Source of the DNA: Chitinophaga sancti
GTDB taxonomy: Bacteria; Bacteroidota; Bacteroidia; Chitinophagales; Chitinophagaceae
DNA: 64,000 bases
Assembly (NCBI RefSeq): GCF_034087045.1
Contig: NZ_CP139247.1
Location: forward strand, 62,001-126,000
Direction: 5' to 3'
Part shown: one piece after another, positions 46,926-57,942 of the stretch
Position numbering within the stretch: the stretch's first letter is position 1
Layout of the letters: each line of letters begins with the position of its first letter
The notes under the pieces: generated by a model
What the model saw: only the letters and a program-made list of their open reading frames with translations
Told to the model about the DNA's origin: nothing
The model's database searches: none
Made by a program: the position numbers and the translations under genes

Positions 46926-48515
46926 TTATAAGGCAGATGCTATCCGGGGAGAAATGTCTGGTTTTTCTTCCTTTGGAGAAGGCACAAAGCTCTCACGAAT
47001 AACATATCCCATTAAAATGCAGGCAAAAGTCAGGGTAAATATAAATGGGAAGACCTGGTAACGAAGCACAATAGGAGATGCGAGAACACTGAAGCCTAAA
47101 TTAGCGAACCACACCAACAACAAAACATACAGCACCTTTTTTTGGAATCCCGTCATTTTCTTAAACCCGCCTATAAAAGCAAATCCAATAAACCCCGTTA
47201 TAAATAATACATTTAGCAAGGCTAAAATAATTGGAAAGGCAGCCGTCACCACTATTTTCTTATCCTTTGTGGGCCCATGGACTTTGCTGGTTTTATATTT
47301 AAACCAGATCAACGCACCTGCATCAACAGAATCCTTCCCCATATTATACATTCCTAAAAACTCAGGAGGAGGGGCATAATAGCTAATTAAGTTGGGCCAT
47401 ATATAATAACGAGCATATTCCACTGGGTACTGCCTGATCAACCAACTACCATAAGCACCATATAACGGCGACATGCTTACCCATCGCTTTAGATAAGGAG
47501 TGGTGCTATCCTTTTCCCACCTTTTAATTAATTGCTTTTTTAACGGTGCCCCATCTCCCCATAAATAATAAAACCCCAGGTTATTATCCGGCCTGTTCTG
47601 TATTTTAACATGGGAAAGAGAATCAATATGGTGGGTAACAATAGCATGCAGGTTCCTGAATCCAGGAGGCACCTTTTCCTTTACCTTTGGGGATACATGA
47701 GAATACATATATAATGCATTACTGCCTATCTGCCACCCTCCGAATGGAGAAAACGTTAGGTTATTCGTCTTGATCTTAAAAGTATAAGTTGTATATCCAA
47801 TAAAAAGAAGTACAGGTAATATCCCCAACCCAATCCATGTCAATTTTGTTTTCAAATTGACCTTATTCCCGAAAATAATTACCAATAAACTAAACAGGGG
47901 ATAATAGAGGGCATTGTATCGCACAGAAAATACAAAAAATAAAATAAGGCCGTGGACTAACAACAGATCCTTTCCAGGCGCATACATTATCCATAATAAG
48001 GTCGTTAGCCACAGCAAACTAAAAGTAGCAAAAACGGCATCGCTTGATACAAAATGGCAAACATACAACCATAAAGGATTGATCAATAACAAACCGTATA
48101 AAATTCTAATTGTCCACTTTCCCGGATCAATCAAATACCTGATCGTCAGCACAAAAAACAGGATACTTCCTTGTAATAATAAGTATTGTACAAAAAACAA
48201 ACCTTGCCCGGAATGATTAAACACACTCAAGAACCGCAAAAATTTGGAGTACCCAACCGGCCATATGTTTACATTTAAATTTTGGTACGCGGCTTCTAAA
48301 TATGAGTAAGAATCCGGCAGAAAATTGGGGAAAGGATAAATATTCCTAAAAACCTCAAACAACAATAAACTCACTATTATAGATAAGATGATCATTACAC
48401 GATTTTCTCTATCCTGCCATATCCATAATTTGAATGCTTGTGGTAAAACGTGTTTATCAAAAATCATTACTTGGTTAACATTAGGGGTGAATAAAGGGGG
48501 TTCATTATTTAGCAT
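46926..48515 (-). CDS. Polytopic glycosyltransferase-like membrane protein, paralogue 3
   Basis: The 529-residue product shares with paralogues 1, 2 and 4 the order helix, loop [44 protein letters not shown], and a later [20 protein letters not shown] block. It has about a dozen membrane helices and a C-terminal hydrophilic tail of 20 residues. Its ATG overlaps the stop of the upstream fusion gene by 11 bases, so both are on one transcript. It probably acts on the same glycan as the fusion, perhaps on a related sugar. It is most similar to the C-terminal half of that fusion. Confidence 0.74.
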   Translation of the reverse strand: MLNNEPPLFTPNVNQVMIFDKHVLPQAFKLWIWQDRENRVMIILSIIVSLLLFEVFRNIYPFPNFLPDSYSYLEAAYQNLNVNIWPVGYSKFLRFLSVFNHSGQGLFFVQYLLLQGSILFFVLTIRYLIDPGKWTIRILYGLLLINPLWLYVCHFVSSDAVFATFSLLWLTTLLWIMYAPGKDLLLVHGLILFFVFSVRYNALYYPLFSLLVIIFGNKVNLKTKLTWIGLGILPVLLFIGYTTYTFKIKTNNLTFSPFGGWQIGSNALYMYSHVSPKVKEKVPPGFRNLHAIVTHHIDSLSHVKIQNRPDNNLGFYYLWGDGAPLKKQLIKRWEKDSTTPYLKRWVSMSPLYGAYGSWLIRQYPVEYARYYIWPNLISYYAPPPEFLGMYNMGKDSVDAGALIWFKYKTSKVHGPTKDKKIVVTAAFPIILALLNVLFITGFIGFAFIGGFKKMTGFQKKVLYVLLLVWFANLGFSVLASPIVLRYQVFPFIFTLTFACILMGYVIRESFVPSPKEEKPDISPRIASAL

Positions 48516-51500
48516 TTGCCGATTTCACTAAATATTCTAATAACAAAAGACTAAATGTGGAATATATTACAATGGGGAACAACTGGAATCGCAATGCGAT
48601 GGCTGCTGCAAAAATACTAAAACTAAAATTTATAAACCATAGCCCAGCTACTAAAAGAATACCAATCGCTAATAACGGATTTCTTTTAGTTCCTCCCAAT
48701 ACAATAAATCCAATTACCCCTAGCACAAACACTACATTCAAAATTGCTGCTGTAACAGGGAAGAAATCGAGCGCCTTTACTTTTAAATCTTTAAAAATTG
48801 TACGCACCTTTAAACTATTATACCCAAACCACATTTGTGCTATTGGCGCAACACTATCTACTCCTCCATTATAACTATCTAAGAATTCTACCGGGGGCAC
48901 ATAATATTTAATCGCATTAGGCGCAATAAAATAAGTAACGAACTCCTTGGGATATTGCTTAATCAGGTATTCTCCATAATCTGCATACAATGGTGCTACT
49001 GTAGCCCAACGTTTCAGGTTATTAGTACTGGTATCATTTTTAAATTGTTCCCGCATGTATTTCCGTAAAGGAGACCTGGCATCCCACATGTACCATGTAT
49101 TCGCCTGTACCTGTTCCCAGGGATTGCTTTTTGCGTCCACATTAAAGTAGTTCCTCACCATTTCATCCAGGGCCTTAAAACGTTCAGGTAAAGGCTTACT
49201 TGACTTATCTTTTACATACCTGTATGCATACAATGCATTGTTAGCCATTTGCCATCCACTAAATGGAGAAAACTGGCGGATTCCGGTCAGACGACCATAT
49301 TGGTTGCCTGTATGATAAATAAATCCTGCTATTACCAAAAAACTGGCAACTATACCTATCAACTTCATTTTAAGACTTTGCCTGGAAATGATAAATGCAA
49401 GTGTTGAAATGAAAGGGTAAAACAATGCATTATACCTTACAGTAAAAGCCAACAATAACAATAAGGTATGCAGCACTATCAAGTTCCTATTAGGTCGTTG
49501 GATAATCCATAACAAAGATGTAAACCAATATAAACTAAGCGAAATAAATAAAGCATCACTGGATATATAATTACCCAAATACAACCATACAGGATTTCCT
49601 ATTAGAAAAATAAATAGGAGGGCATTGACTAATTTTCCAGGTTGAAAGAAATATCGAATAGTAAAGAAGAGATATAATGCACTTCCCTGAAGTAATAAAT
49701 ATTGAAAACAAACAAGTGCAGTATCAGAGTGAGTAAAAGTGCTAAAAATCCGAAGGAACTTTGAATAACCAATCGGGTAGGTATTTATGTTCAAATTTAA
49801 ATAAGCCGATTCCAGGTAGACATACGAGTCCCCATCAATAAAGCCGGCATAAGGATACATTATTTTGAAAACAATAAATTGTAGCAAAATAGCTAATCCT
49901 GCCATCCATAATAATATGCTATTGGGCTTCCATCTGAATAAATAATCATTAAAAGAAGTTGGGATTGCCAATTGCGCTGCAGGCGGATTTCCTACAACAG
50001 CTTCAGGTGCTTCAGGTGCTGTCTTCTTTTCCTCATGATATTCCTGCTCAGTATTAATAGCCCAGATATTATCTTTTGCCGTCACCCCTGCTATTATATT
50101 ATCCACCGCCAACATCGCGGTTAGCATAGAATGATCTGCATTAATATACTTATGCATACCATTTCTACCTACCAGGAATAAATTCTCTAAGGAATCAGTA
50201 TACTCTCTTACCTGGTCAAATTGAGCATAGGCACCAAAATAAGCTGGATATGTCTTTTCTACTCTTAGCACTGTATTATCCAACACATTTGCCTCTGCGG
50301 CCAGGCCTATTTTTTGTAATTCCTCAATTGCCAGCTCTTTTATTTTGTCATCTGGCAGATTCCAGAAAGCATCTGTTTCATTACAGAAAAATTCCATCCC
50401 CACCCAAATGGTATTTGGATCATTTACCAGGTACGGACTCCAGTTATTGAAAATTTGTAATCTTCCTACGGTTACTTCCTTTTCCTGGATATATATCCAG
50501 GTATCTTCCAAAGTTAATGGCTTCCACTCCCCCGTATCCTTATCCTCATAAGAAAGCCGGCGAAGTAAAATCCCCACAGTAATAAAATCCCTATATTGAA
50601 GACCTGCAGCAATAGTACTTACATGCTCAGGCACTGTACCTTCAATACCTGCAATCAGTTCTCTTACCGGCATGGTGCTGAAAAAGTAATCCCCTTCAAT
50701 ATAATCCTCCATGCCAGTATGATGATCTAAAATGGTAATTCCTATCACTTTACCATCCTTTACATGAACTCGCCTCACATCGTGTTCCATATAAATTATT
50801 CCGCCCATTTCCTCCACTTGCCTGGCTACCTCTTCCCATAGTTGGCCTGGCCCATACTTAGGATATAAAAACTGCTCTATCAGGCTGGTTTCTGTATCCT
50901 TCTGTGCGATATCACCACTATGCCTGTTTTTACGCTTAGTAGCCTCCTGGATAGCATGTTGCAATGCTTTACGGATACTCACTCCTTTTATACGTTGGGC
51001 TCCCCATTCTGCTGGTATTTCATTACAAGGCACTCCCCACACCTTCTCCGTATAATCTTTAAAGAAAAGATGATATAGCGTCTGGCCAAACCGATTAATC
51101 ATAAAGTCTTCTAAACTATTTTCCGGCTTTCGTGGGAATAACTGTGCTTTTAGATAGGAGAATAAAATGGCAATTGTACGCCCAATTCCTAATTTCCATA
51201 ATGTTTCAATAGACAAAGTAATAGGATAAGTAAAAAACTGTCGCAAAAAATAAATCCTGGAAAGTCTTTTCCTGATTAGCATTACTTTATCATCGTTCAC
51301 CTTTGCCACTTTATGTGGAGTAGAGGTCCTGGCATCAACCTCCCTGGACTTATTTTGATAATTAATTGTAAAAGTAGCGCCTGCCGTTTCCTGAACAGGT
51401 AAAATATTCATCCACCAATCCATTACCCTATCGGATTTCGAGAAGAACCGGTGTCCACCAATATCCATCCGGTTACCTTTATAATTGATTGTCTTTGAGA

Positions 51501-51630
51501 TACCTCCAATGTCCTTACTTTTTTCAAATATAATTGGGATTATACCTGATCGCTTTAATAACTCATATGCTGCAGTCAATCCTGCCGGTCCGGCACCGAT
51601 GATAATCGCTTTTTTTTTCGTGGTATCCAT
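48505..51630 (-). CDS. Fusion: FAD oxidoreductase (UDP-galactopyranose-mutase-like) plus membrane glycosyltransferase-like domain
   Basis: Starting at the ATG at 51630 gives 1041 residues (a TTG at 51672 would add 14). Residues about 6-520 form a flavoprotein amine-oxidase/mutase-like domain: dinucleotide-binding [10 protein letters not shown] at 10-19, [26 protein letters not shown], and the C-terminal FAD contact [20 protein letters not shown] charged linker ([15 protein letters not shown]) follows. From about 565 on, the chain repeats the membrane family seen in paralogues 1-3, with [15 protein letters not shown] and [10 protein letters not shown]. The fusion links sugar-nucleotide or lipid-sugar isomerisation to a membrane transferase. 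It overlaps the next gene by 11 bases. Confidence 0.85.
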   Translation of the reverse strand: MDTTKKKAIIIGAGPAGLTAAYELLKRSGIIPIIFEKSKDIGGISKTINYKGNRMDIGGHRFFSKSDRVMDWWMNILPVQETAGATFTINYQNKSREVDARTSTPHKVAKVNDDKVMLIRKRLSRIYFLRQFFTYPITLSIETLWKLGIGRTIAILFSYLKAQLFPRKPENSLEDFMINRFGQTLYHLFFKDYTEKVWGVPCNEIPAEWGAQRIKGVSIRKALQHAIQEATKRKNRHSGDIAQKDTETSLIEQFLYPKYGPGQLWEEVARQVEEMGGIIYMEHDVRRVHVKDGKVIGITILDHHTGMEDYIEGDYFFSTMPVRELIAGIEGTVPEHVSTIAAGLQYRDFITVGILLRRLSYEDKDTGEWKPLTLEDTWIYIQEKEVTVGRLQIFNNWSPYLVNDPNTIWVGMEFFCNETDAFWNLPDDKIKELAIEELQKIGLAAEANVLDNTVLRVEKTYPAYFGAYAQFDQVREYTDSLENLFLVGRNGMHKYINADHSMLTAMLAVDNIIAGVTAKDNIWAINTEQEYHEEKKTAPEAPEAVVGNPPAAQLAIPTSFNDYLFRWKPNSILLWMAGLAILLQFIVFKIMYPYAGFIDGDSYVYLESAYLNLNINTYPIGYSKFLRIFSTFTHSDTALVCFQYLLLQGSALYLFFTIRYFFQPGKLVNALLFIFLIGNPVWLYLGNYISSDALFISLSLYWFTSLLWIIQRPNRNLIVLHTLLLLLAFTVRYNALFYPFISTLAFIISRQSLKMKLIGIVASFLVIAGFIYHTGNQYGRLTGIRQFSPFSGWQMANNALYAYRYVKDKSSKPLPERFKALDEMVRNYFNVDAKSNPWEQVQANTWYMWDARSPLRKYMREQFKNDTSTNNLKRWATVAPLYADYGEYLIKQYPKEFVTYFIAPNAIKYYVPPVEFLDSYNGGVDSVAPIAQMWFGYNSLKVRTIFKDLKVKALDFFPVTAAILNVVFVLGVIGFIVLGGTKRNPLLAIGILLVAGLWFINFSFSIFAAAIALRFQLFPIVIYSTFSLLLLEYLVKSANAK

Positions 51631-51861
51631 GTGGCATTGGTCCTTTTGGGTCAAACAGGGGTATTTCAGCAAATTTTGTAGGCAAGAAATTAATTGCTGA
51701 TACCTACTAAGATAAAAATGCAGCCTGTTTATCTACTTAGGACGGAAGGAAATTTATTTGGAGGTCCATCCCATTATTCATGATTCATGTTACAAAATTG
51801 GTACTTGCGCAATTTTCTTAATTCACGGTCAGCGTGTTCATGCAAACAAACAATTTATAAT

Positions 51862-54489
51862 ATGAAAAGATTGAAAAAGACGCTTGCAATAGCGATCTTA
51901 TGTGTTCCTATGGCACATTCCATTGCTCAAACAAAACCGGATTGGGAAATGCAGCCAGTAGGCATTAAAACCCGTTGGGCAAAAGATGTTCACCCAGGGC
52001 AAGTGCTTCCAGAATATCCGCGCCCCCAGATGGTAAGAAATCAATGGGAAAACCTCAATGGCCTCTGGGAATACGCAATCACTACTAAAGAACAAGAGAC
52101 TACACCTAACACTTTTGAGGGAAAAATCTTAGTTCCCTTTCCAATAGAATCAGCCCTTTCTGGTGTAAAGAAGCCGTTATTGCCTACTCAGCGTCTTTGG
52201 TATAAACGCACATTTACCAAACCCAATACCCAAAATGGCAAACGGGTATTATTGAATTTTGGAGCTGTAGACTGGCAGGCCACCGTTTTTGTAAATGGAA
52301 AGAAAATAGGCAGTCACACCGGCGGTTATCAGAACTTTTCATTCGATATTACAGATGCTTTAAAGTCAGGCACAAACGAACTTATTGTAAGTGTATATGA
52401 CCCAACCGACCAGGGACCTAATCCAAGGGGTAAGCAGACCTTAAATCCTCAAAATATCATGTATACGGCTTCCAGTGGTATCTGGCAAACTGTATGGATG
52501 GAAACAGTACCTACAGCCTATATCACTAACATTTACATGACTCCTTCTGTAGATAGCGGCTTTCTTCGTTTAGCAGTAAATAGCTCTGACAATAATAAGA
52601 AATATACAATCGAAGCCATTGCTTCTAATGGTAGCACTATAAAAGGAAAACCAGGAGAACAACTGCTTCTTCCTGTCAGCAATGCCAGGTTATGGAGTCC
52701 TGATGATCCATATTTATACAATTTGAGTGTAAGATTACTCTCTAATGGTAAAATCATTGATACGATCGGTAGTTATTTTGGTATGAGAAAAATTGAAGTA
52801 AGGAAAGATGATCAAGGTATTGAAAGGCTTTTCTTAAATAATAAATATACTTATCATCTAGGCGTATTGGACCAGGGATTTTGGCCTGAAGGATTATATA
52901 CAGCTCCGACTGACTCTGCTTTGCAATTTGATATCATGGCCATTCGTAATATGGGTTTCAATACCATACGAAAACATATTAAAATAGAACCGGCCAGATG
53001 GTATTACCATGCAGATAAAATGGGTATCCTGGTATGGCAGGATATGGTCACCTGTGGAGGTGGTGATATTATTGCACATGAGGAATTTGAGAAAGAAAAT
53101 AAAGAAAATATAGCTCAATTGCATAACTATCCTAGTATTGTGATTTGGGTATTATTCAATGAAGGCTGGGCAAGGTATGATCAACAACGCCTTACTGAAT
53201 GGCTTAAACATGCAGACCCATCAAGAGTAGTAGATGGCCATACTGGTGAAAATTATGATGATCACTCCCCTAAAAATCTAAATCACAAATGGGCAAGTAG
53301 CGATCTAACTGATATTCACGACTATCCAGGCCCAGGAATCGCCCCATACATTCCAGGTAAAGCCAGGGTATTAGGAGAATGGGGTGGCGTACGTGTACCA
53401 ACACCGAACCACCAATGGAACGATGCTAATGGCTGGGGTTACATCCAGGTTCCTGCAAGTGAATTCTCCAGGAAATATGCTTTTATGATAAAGCATTTAA
53501 AAGTATATGAAGAAGAAGGATTATCAGGTTCCATTTATACTGAGCCATTTGATGTAGAAACTGAGGAGAATGGATTAATGACTTATGATAGGGAGGTAAT
53601 CAAAATGCCGGCAGAATCTTTAAGAAAAATTCATGCAGCACTAGTTCCACATGCGGAAAGTTACGCAGCCGTAAAAGGAGTATTTAAAGCGCAACTGACG
53701 GATACAGCCGATCCAATTCGTCATTATAATGCATTACTACAAGAATATAAAAATGGTCGAAAAGATTCTGCTTTTCTTTATAATCTAGCATTAATGGCCG
53801 ATCGTATGGATGATAAAACCAATGCTGCAGTGGTTAGTAATGATTATATAAATAATTCTATTTCTTCTCATTACAATAGGACCAATATTAAATTCATCGA
53901 ACAGTTTACAAAAAAAACAAATGATCCAGGATTTAAAATTTTAATTACCTCTCCAGAAATGTCAGATAAAATTCTTGGTCAAAACGCAGCCGAAAACAAG
54001 ATTATGTCAATTATTTATTCGGAAGAAATTGATAAATATGTGAAAGATAAAAATTCTAATCCCAATTGGAATGACTTGGAGAAAAACGTAGTAGGCAAAT
54101 ATGGGGCATTAGGTGAAGAAATATTTTTGAGAGCAAAAGCGCTGTTTTACTTTAATCGTAAAAATTGGGAATCATTTGCAAATAACTATAATCTTTATTT
54201 CAATAAATATCCACAAAGGATCTCCACTTATGAATTAAATGAGTTCGCGTGGAAATTATTTGAAAACATTGAGGATAATAAAATATTATCTCAAGCGCTA
54301 AATTGGAGCAAATCTTCATTGACACAAGGAGAAAGTCCATACTATTTGGACACTTATGCAAATCTGCTATATAAACTAGGAGAAAAAGATGAAGCTATCA
54401 AAATAGAAGAAAAAGCTATTAATATTGCTAACAAAGACACAAAGCCTTCTTTTTTAGCTACATTGGATAAAATGAAAAAGGAGAAATAA
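51862..54489 (+). CDS. Secreted glycoside hydrolase family 2 enzyme with helical C-terminus
   Basis: The ATG at 51862 gives 875 residues with a signal peptide ending at HSIAQ; an upstream ATG at 51787 would add 25 residues before it and is unlikely. GH2 domains follow as in the gene at 22682-25060: PRPQMVRNQWENLNGLWEY, LNFGAVDWQATVFVNGKKIG, and KHIKIEPARWYYHADKMG. Catalytic residues are Glu434 in LFNEGWARYD and Glu506 in LGEWGGV. Residues about 625-875 form a helical region that ends in TPR-like helices (YANLLYKLGEKDEAIKIEEKA). The two GH2 enzymes are clear homologues. A terminator follows. Confidence 0.9.
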   Translation: MKRLKKTLAIAILCVPMAHSIAQTKPDWEMQPVGIKTRWAKDVHPGQVLPEYPRPQMVRNQWENLNGLWEYAITTKEQETTPNTFEGKILVPFPIESALSGVKKPLLPTQRLWYKRTFTKPNTQNGKRVLLNFGAVDWQATVFVNGKKIGSHTGGYQNFSFDITDALKSGTNELIVSVYDPTDQGPNPRGKQTLNPQNIMYTASSGIWQTVWMETVPTAYITNIYMTPSVDSGFLRLAVNSSDNNKKYTIEAIASNGSTIKGKPGEQLLLPVSNARLWSPDDPYLYNLSVRLLSNGKIIDTIGSYFGMRKIEVRKDDQGIERLFLNNKYTYHLGVLDQGFWPEGLYTAPTDSALQFDIMAIRNMGFNTIRKHIKIEPARWYYHADKMGILVWQDMVTCGGGDIIAHEEFEKENKENIAQLHNYPSIVIWVLFNEGWARYDQQRLTEWLKHADPSRVVDGHTGENYDDHSPKNLNHKWASSDLTDIHDYPGPGIAPYIPGKARVLGEWGGVRVPTPNHQWNDANGWGYIQVPASEFSRKYAFMIKHLKVYEEEGLSGSIYTEPFDVETEENGLMTYDREVIKMPAESLRKIHAALVPHAESYAAVKGVFKAQLTDTADPIRHYNALLQEYKNGRKDSAFLYNLALMADRMDDKTNAAVVSNDYINNSISSHYNRTNIKFIEQFTKKTNDPGFKILITSPEMSDKILGQNAAENKIMSIIYSEEIDKYVKDKNSNPNWNDLEKNVVGKYGALGEEIFLRAKALFYFNRKNWESFANNYNLYFNKYPQRISTYELNEFAWKLFENIEDNKILSQALNWSKSSLTQGESPYYLDTYANLLYKLGEKDEAIKIEEKAINIANKDTKPSFLATLDKMKKEK

Positions 54490-54540
54490 TTTTGAAGCAA
54501 TCGTTTTCATTGAAGAGAAAAAATGAATAAATGCATTACC

Positions 54541-54606
54541 ACTAATTTTCTTCGTAAAAAAGACAGCTGTTAATATTCAGCTGTCTTTTTTACGAAGAAA
54601 ATTAGT
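54541..54606 (+). terminator. Long perfect hairpin, terminator
   Basis: Arms 54541-54569 and 54578-54606 are perfect reverse complements over 29 bp around an 8-base loop. The inner part is AAAAAAGACAGCTG with its complement, followed inside the stem by a T-run, so the inner 14-bp stem alone is a good terminator for the GH2 gene. The outer 15 bp extend it to an unusual length. Confidence 0.85.
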
Positions 54607-54874
54607 CATATCGATATTGAATTCCAAACTATATATTAGAAATAAGTATTTACAATGATTATTTTTCGCTTCATTATTTGAAATACTTACTAGGAAGAAA
54701 CTATTGGTTCTTTCATTCAAAGAGTAAAAGATAATATCAATTCATCGGGTTCTTCTTCAACTGGTACTATTAAGTAGAAATGAGTGTTGCTGATAACAGC
54801 ATTAAGGTAAAGGAAATGCCTACCTATTATTCTAGAAAAGAGGGGGGGCCAGAAGTGAGTATTTCGCACCAAAT

Positions 54875-55051
54875 CCAGCCACTTAATTCACATAAACCAG
54901 CCAATTATTCCGCGTGAAACCCAGCCAATTATTCCTAAAATAATTAGCAATATTCTCCTTTTCATTTTAAACCCAGCCAAAGTTTTCATTTGTTAACCAG
55001 CCAAATATTTCACGGCAAAACCAGCCAATTTTTTCATATAGTATCCAGCCA
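54875..55051 (+). repeat. Left-end iterons of IS21 element A
   Basis: CCAGCCA occurs at 54875, 54897, 54921, 54973, 54997, 55021 and 55045, mostly 24 bp apart, with related flanks (AATTATTTC types). Three inverted copies (TGGCTGG or near matches) lie at 57866, 57890 and 57913 at the right end. They are likely transposase-binding sites. Confidence 0.85.
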
Positions 55052-55164
55052 AAGTTTTATGGAGTTGATAATGAGGGCATAACAATCTGTAAAGATTGAT
55101 TATTGGAATATTACTTATCCGATATATTAATTCGTTGATTATTAATTTATTGTCAACGAGTGAT

Positions 55165-56719
55165 ATGCCTAACAAATTCATCAACATGCTAATAGTAAGA
55201 AGGCTGATTCAGTTATTACAAAGGGAATTCTCAATGCGAAACATTGCCATTGAGCTTGAATTGAACAGGGAAACAGTATCTGTTTATGATAAAAGAATTA
55301 AGGCCACAGGCAAAAATCACGATGAATTACTAGAATTGAATGATGAAGAATTAGCTGCTGTTCTTCAACCCAGGCAAGCTTCGGAAGAAGATCCGAGACT
55401 TACTGATTTTATGGCCCGGAAGGAATATTTTCTAAATGAATTAGGCAAGAGAGGTGTTACCAGGAAGTTGCTTTTGAAGGAATACAGGAAATATATCCGG
55501 ATTGCTATGGTTATACCAGGTTTTGTGGTTTACTGGATGAACAGCTAGCCCTTAAAGGTGTTAGCATGCATCATGAACACAAAGCAGGAGAGATTATTCA
55601 AATTGATTTTGCTGGTGATAAGATGTCTTATGTAGAACCTGAAACAGGGGAGATAATCGAGTGCGTGATATTTGTAGCTGTCTTACCATTTAGCGGGTAT
55701 ACCTATGTAATGGCTCTTGCAGATGCGACATTGCCACAGTTAGTGAAGGCATTGAATAATTGTCTGCTATATTTTAGTGGTGTAAGTGTTTACATTAAAT
55801 GCGATAACATGAAGCAGGCGGTCATAAAATCCTGCCTCTATGAACCGACACTGAATGAAATATTAGAACAATGGTCAGTTTATAACGGTACTGCCCTGCT
55901 TACAGCGAGAGTGAGAAAGCCAAAAGATAAACCGCATGTTGAACAGGGAGTACATCTTTCCTATCAACGCATTTTTGCACCGTTGCGCAATGAGGTGTTT
56001 CTTAGCCTGAATGAACTCAATGAAGCGATCTGGCGTGAGCTGGAAAATCACAATCATGAACCTTTTCAGAAAAAGAGATTTACACGGTATGAACGGTTTA
56101 TCGACGGCGAAAAATCTAAGCTGGCACCCTTACCACAATTCCCTTTTGTAATAAAGCATAGACAACAAAACTTGTTGCCCACAATTACCACTTTCATCTA
56201 ACTGAAGATAATCATTACTACAGTGTACCATACCGGCTTGTAGGATTTAAGCTGACTGCTATTTATGACACAACAACTGTCGAAATCTATAATGGATCGG
56301 AGAGAGTTGCTACGCACAGCAGGAGTCCTGTTGCAGAGGGATACACTACAGAAACCTCACACATGCCATCTAATCACCAGGCTTTTAAAAAGCAGAAAGG
56401 ATGGGACAGTACCTATTTTTTACAGGAAGCAGGCAAAATTGGCTCTCATGTACATGCCTATATGGAGGCATTATTAAAGTCCAGGCCGCAGGAACAGCAG
56501 GCATATAATGCATGCAGGGGGTTGCTGAGTTTAGCGTCTAAGAAGCAAATTGGTCCGCAAAGGTTAGAGAATGCCTGCCTTCGTGCGTTAAATGCAGGTA
56601 TTGTATCGTACCGGACAATAAAAAATATGCTAGCCAATAACATGGAAAAAGAAGAGTCGGGAGTAAAATCCAAACTGCCTTCGCACAAAAATCTCAGAGG
56701 TCCGGAGGAATACAAATAG
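55165..56719 (+). pseudogene. istA: IS21 transposase istA, two frameshifts
   Basis: Reading from ATG at 55165, the frame carries the helix-turn-helix region (NIAIELELNRETVSVYDKR) and then stops at 55548. Homology continues in another frame as YPDCYGYTRFCGLLDEQ, so a shift lies near 55490-55500. The second frame has the catalytic Asp in QIDFAGDK, the Asp in KCDNMKQAV and the Glu in KPHVEQGV, and stops at 56201. Homology moves again to the frame reading NYHFHLTEDNHYYSVPYRL, so a second shift lies near 56150-56190. It ends LPSHKNLRGPEEYK. All DDE residues are there, but the transposase cannot be made as one chain unless ribosomal shifting occurs, which nothing suggests. Confidence 0.85.
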
Positions 56720-56748
56720 TTCGTTTTATCACTCTAAAAACAAAATAC

Positions 56749-56952
56749 ATGGAACAAAATAAAGTCATTCGTATTAACATCCCAGGCAGCAGTAGCAACC
56801 CTCAAAGCGTCACATTAGTGGCAAATTTTGACACTGATAACGATCTGCATGAGGAAATGTTTAACCATATTGAATCCGCTGCAGCTTGCGCACCATCAAG
56901 CATACAGGAGTTTTTCATTTTATTAAATGACTACATCAAAAATCACATTTAA
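56749..56952 (+). CDS. Small protein between istA and istB
   Basis: The 67-residue product starts with MEQNKVIRINIPGSSSN and is beta-rich then helical (SIQEFFILLNDYIKNHI). It has no motif I know. It sits 29 bp after istA and 23 bp before istB on the same strand, so it probably belongs to the element's own transcript. The typical IS21 element has only istA and istB, so a third frame is unusual. Its ATG is well placed, and composition fits coding DNA, but the small size leaves doubt. Confidence 0.55.
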   Translation: MEQNKVIRINIPGSSSNPQSVTLVANFDTDNDLHEEMFNHIESAAACAPSSIQEFFILLNDYIKNHI

Positions 56953-56975
56953 AACAGCTTCTTAAAATCAAACAC

Positions 56976-57698
56976 ATGAATACACAGCACACTTACGAGA
57001 AATTGATCTCACTAAAATTACATGGCATGGCAGGTCGATACAAAGCCATAATGGACGCCCCGATCCACCAACAACCCGAAATGCATAGTCTACTTGCATT
57101 ATTGACAGAAGCGGAGGAAGAGTATCGGGTTCAAAACCGAAGTGACCGATATCTCAGGCAATCACGTTTAAGATATGATGCAGTCATAGAACAAGTCAAT
57201 TGCTCTATAGATCGTGGGTTAAGTAAAGAAGCCTTCCTGAAATTATGTGACAATAGCTATATTAAAAAAGGGCAAAACATACTGATATCAGGGTCGACGG
57301 GTTGTGGAAAATCATTTTTGGCTTGCTCTCTGGGTAGACTCGCCTGCGATCATGGATACCCTTGCAGTTTTTTCCCGGTTAACAGGCTGATGGATGAACT
57401 GGCAGCCGCCAGACTGGATGGATCATACCGAAAAGTATTGAAGAAGATTGAAAGGACACCACTAATTGTACTCGATGATCTGGGATTAAAAACGTTAGAC
57501 TTAAATAGTAGTCTGGCTCTTATAGAAATATTGGACGATAGATACAAAAGAGGAGCCGTGATTGTAACCTCTCAACTGCCAGTGGACAAATGGTATGAAC
57601 TGTTTGACGAGGCTACACATGCAGATGCCTTTATGGATCGCCTAACTGCAAATTCACATAAAATCGATCTAAAAGGCGGATCTTTGAGAAAAGGTTAA
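56976..57698 (+). CDS. istB: IS21 helper ATPase IstB
   Basis: The 240-residue protein is a DnaC-like AAA+ ATPase: Walker A GSTGCGKS at 106-113, Walker B PLIVLDDLG near 155-163, a sensor-1-type region VIVTSQLP, and the family tail ANSHKIDLKGGSLRK. IstB binds target DNA and delivers the IstA transposome to it. The gene is intact, while the element's istA is broken, so the element could move only with IstA supplied from elsewhere. It is followed by about 165 bp with three right-end iterons and the terminal CTCA. Confidence 0.93.
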   Translation: MNTQHTYEKLISLKLHGMAGRYKAIMDAPIHQQPEMHSLLALLTEAEEEYRVQNRSDRYLRQSRLRYDAVIEQVNCSIDRGLSKEAFLKLCDNSYIKKGQNILISGSTGCGKSFLACSLGRLACDHGYPCSFFPVNRLMDELAAARLDGSYRKVLKKIERTPLIVLDDLGLKTLDLNSSLALIEILDDRYKRGAVIVTSQLPVDKWYELFDEATHADAFMDRLTANSHKIDLKGGSLRKG

Positions 57699-57942
57699 TT
57701 TAGTTAAATTTGACCGTGCAAATCAGTTCTTTATAAGATTGTTATGCCTTTAGGATGATCGTTGAGATGCTATATAACTCTTTAAATAGCTAGGGGATAA
57801 AGTGAATCCAGGGCAGGATTGAAAAATGAAATCCACGAATAATTTGCTAATTATTTTAGCTCACCTGGCTGGGTTTCACGCGAAATAATTGGATGGTTGA
57901 AGTGTGAGACGGTGGCTGGATTTATGTGAAATACTCAAGAAG

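Larger units (their letters stand above)
54856..57937. mobile_element. IS21-family element A, both ends present
   Basis: The element starts TGAGTATTTC and ends with the complement GAAATACTCA, and inverted ends match over about 26 bp with one gap. A 5-bp direct repeat, AGAAG, flanks it at 54851-54855 and 57938-57942. It encodes a frameshifted istA, a small frame and an intact istB, all plus strand. The 3082-bp length is at the upper end for the family. Confidence 0.9.

Noticed and set aside
51787..51861. N-terminal extension of the second GH2 gene
   Set aside because: It would put 25 polar residues before the signal peptide, which starts naturally at the ATG at 51862.
54875..55051. Regularly spaced repeats resembling a CRISPR array
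   Set aside because: The shared core is only about 7-12 bases, the period is 24 bp, and the array lies at the end of an IS21 element with inverted copies at its other end. They are transposase-binding iterons.
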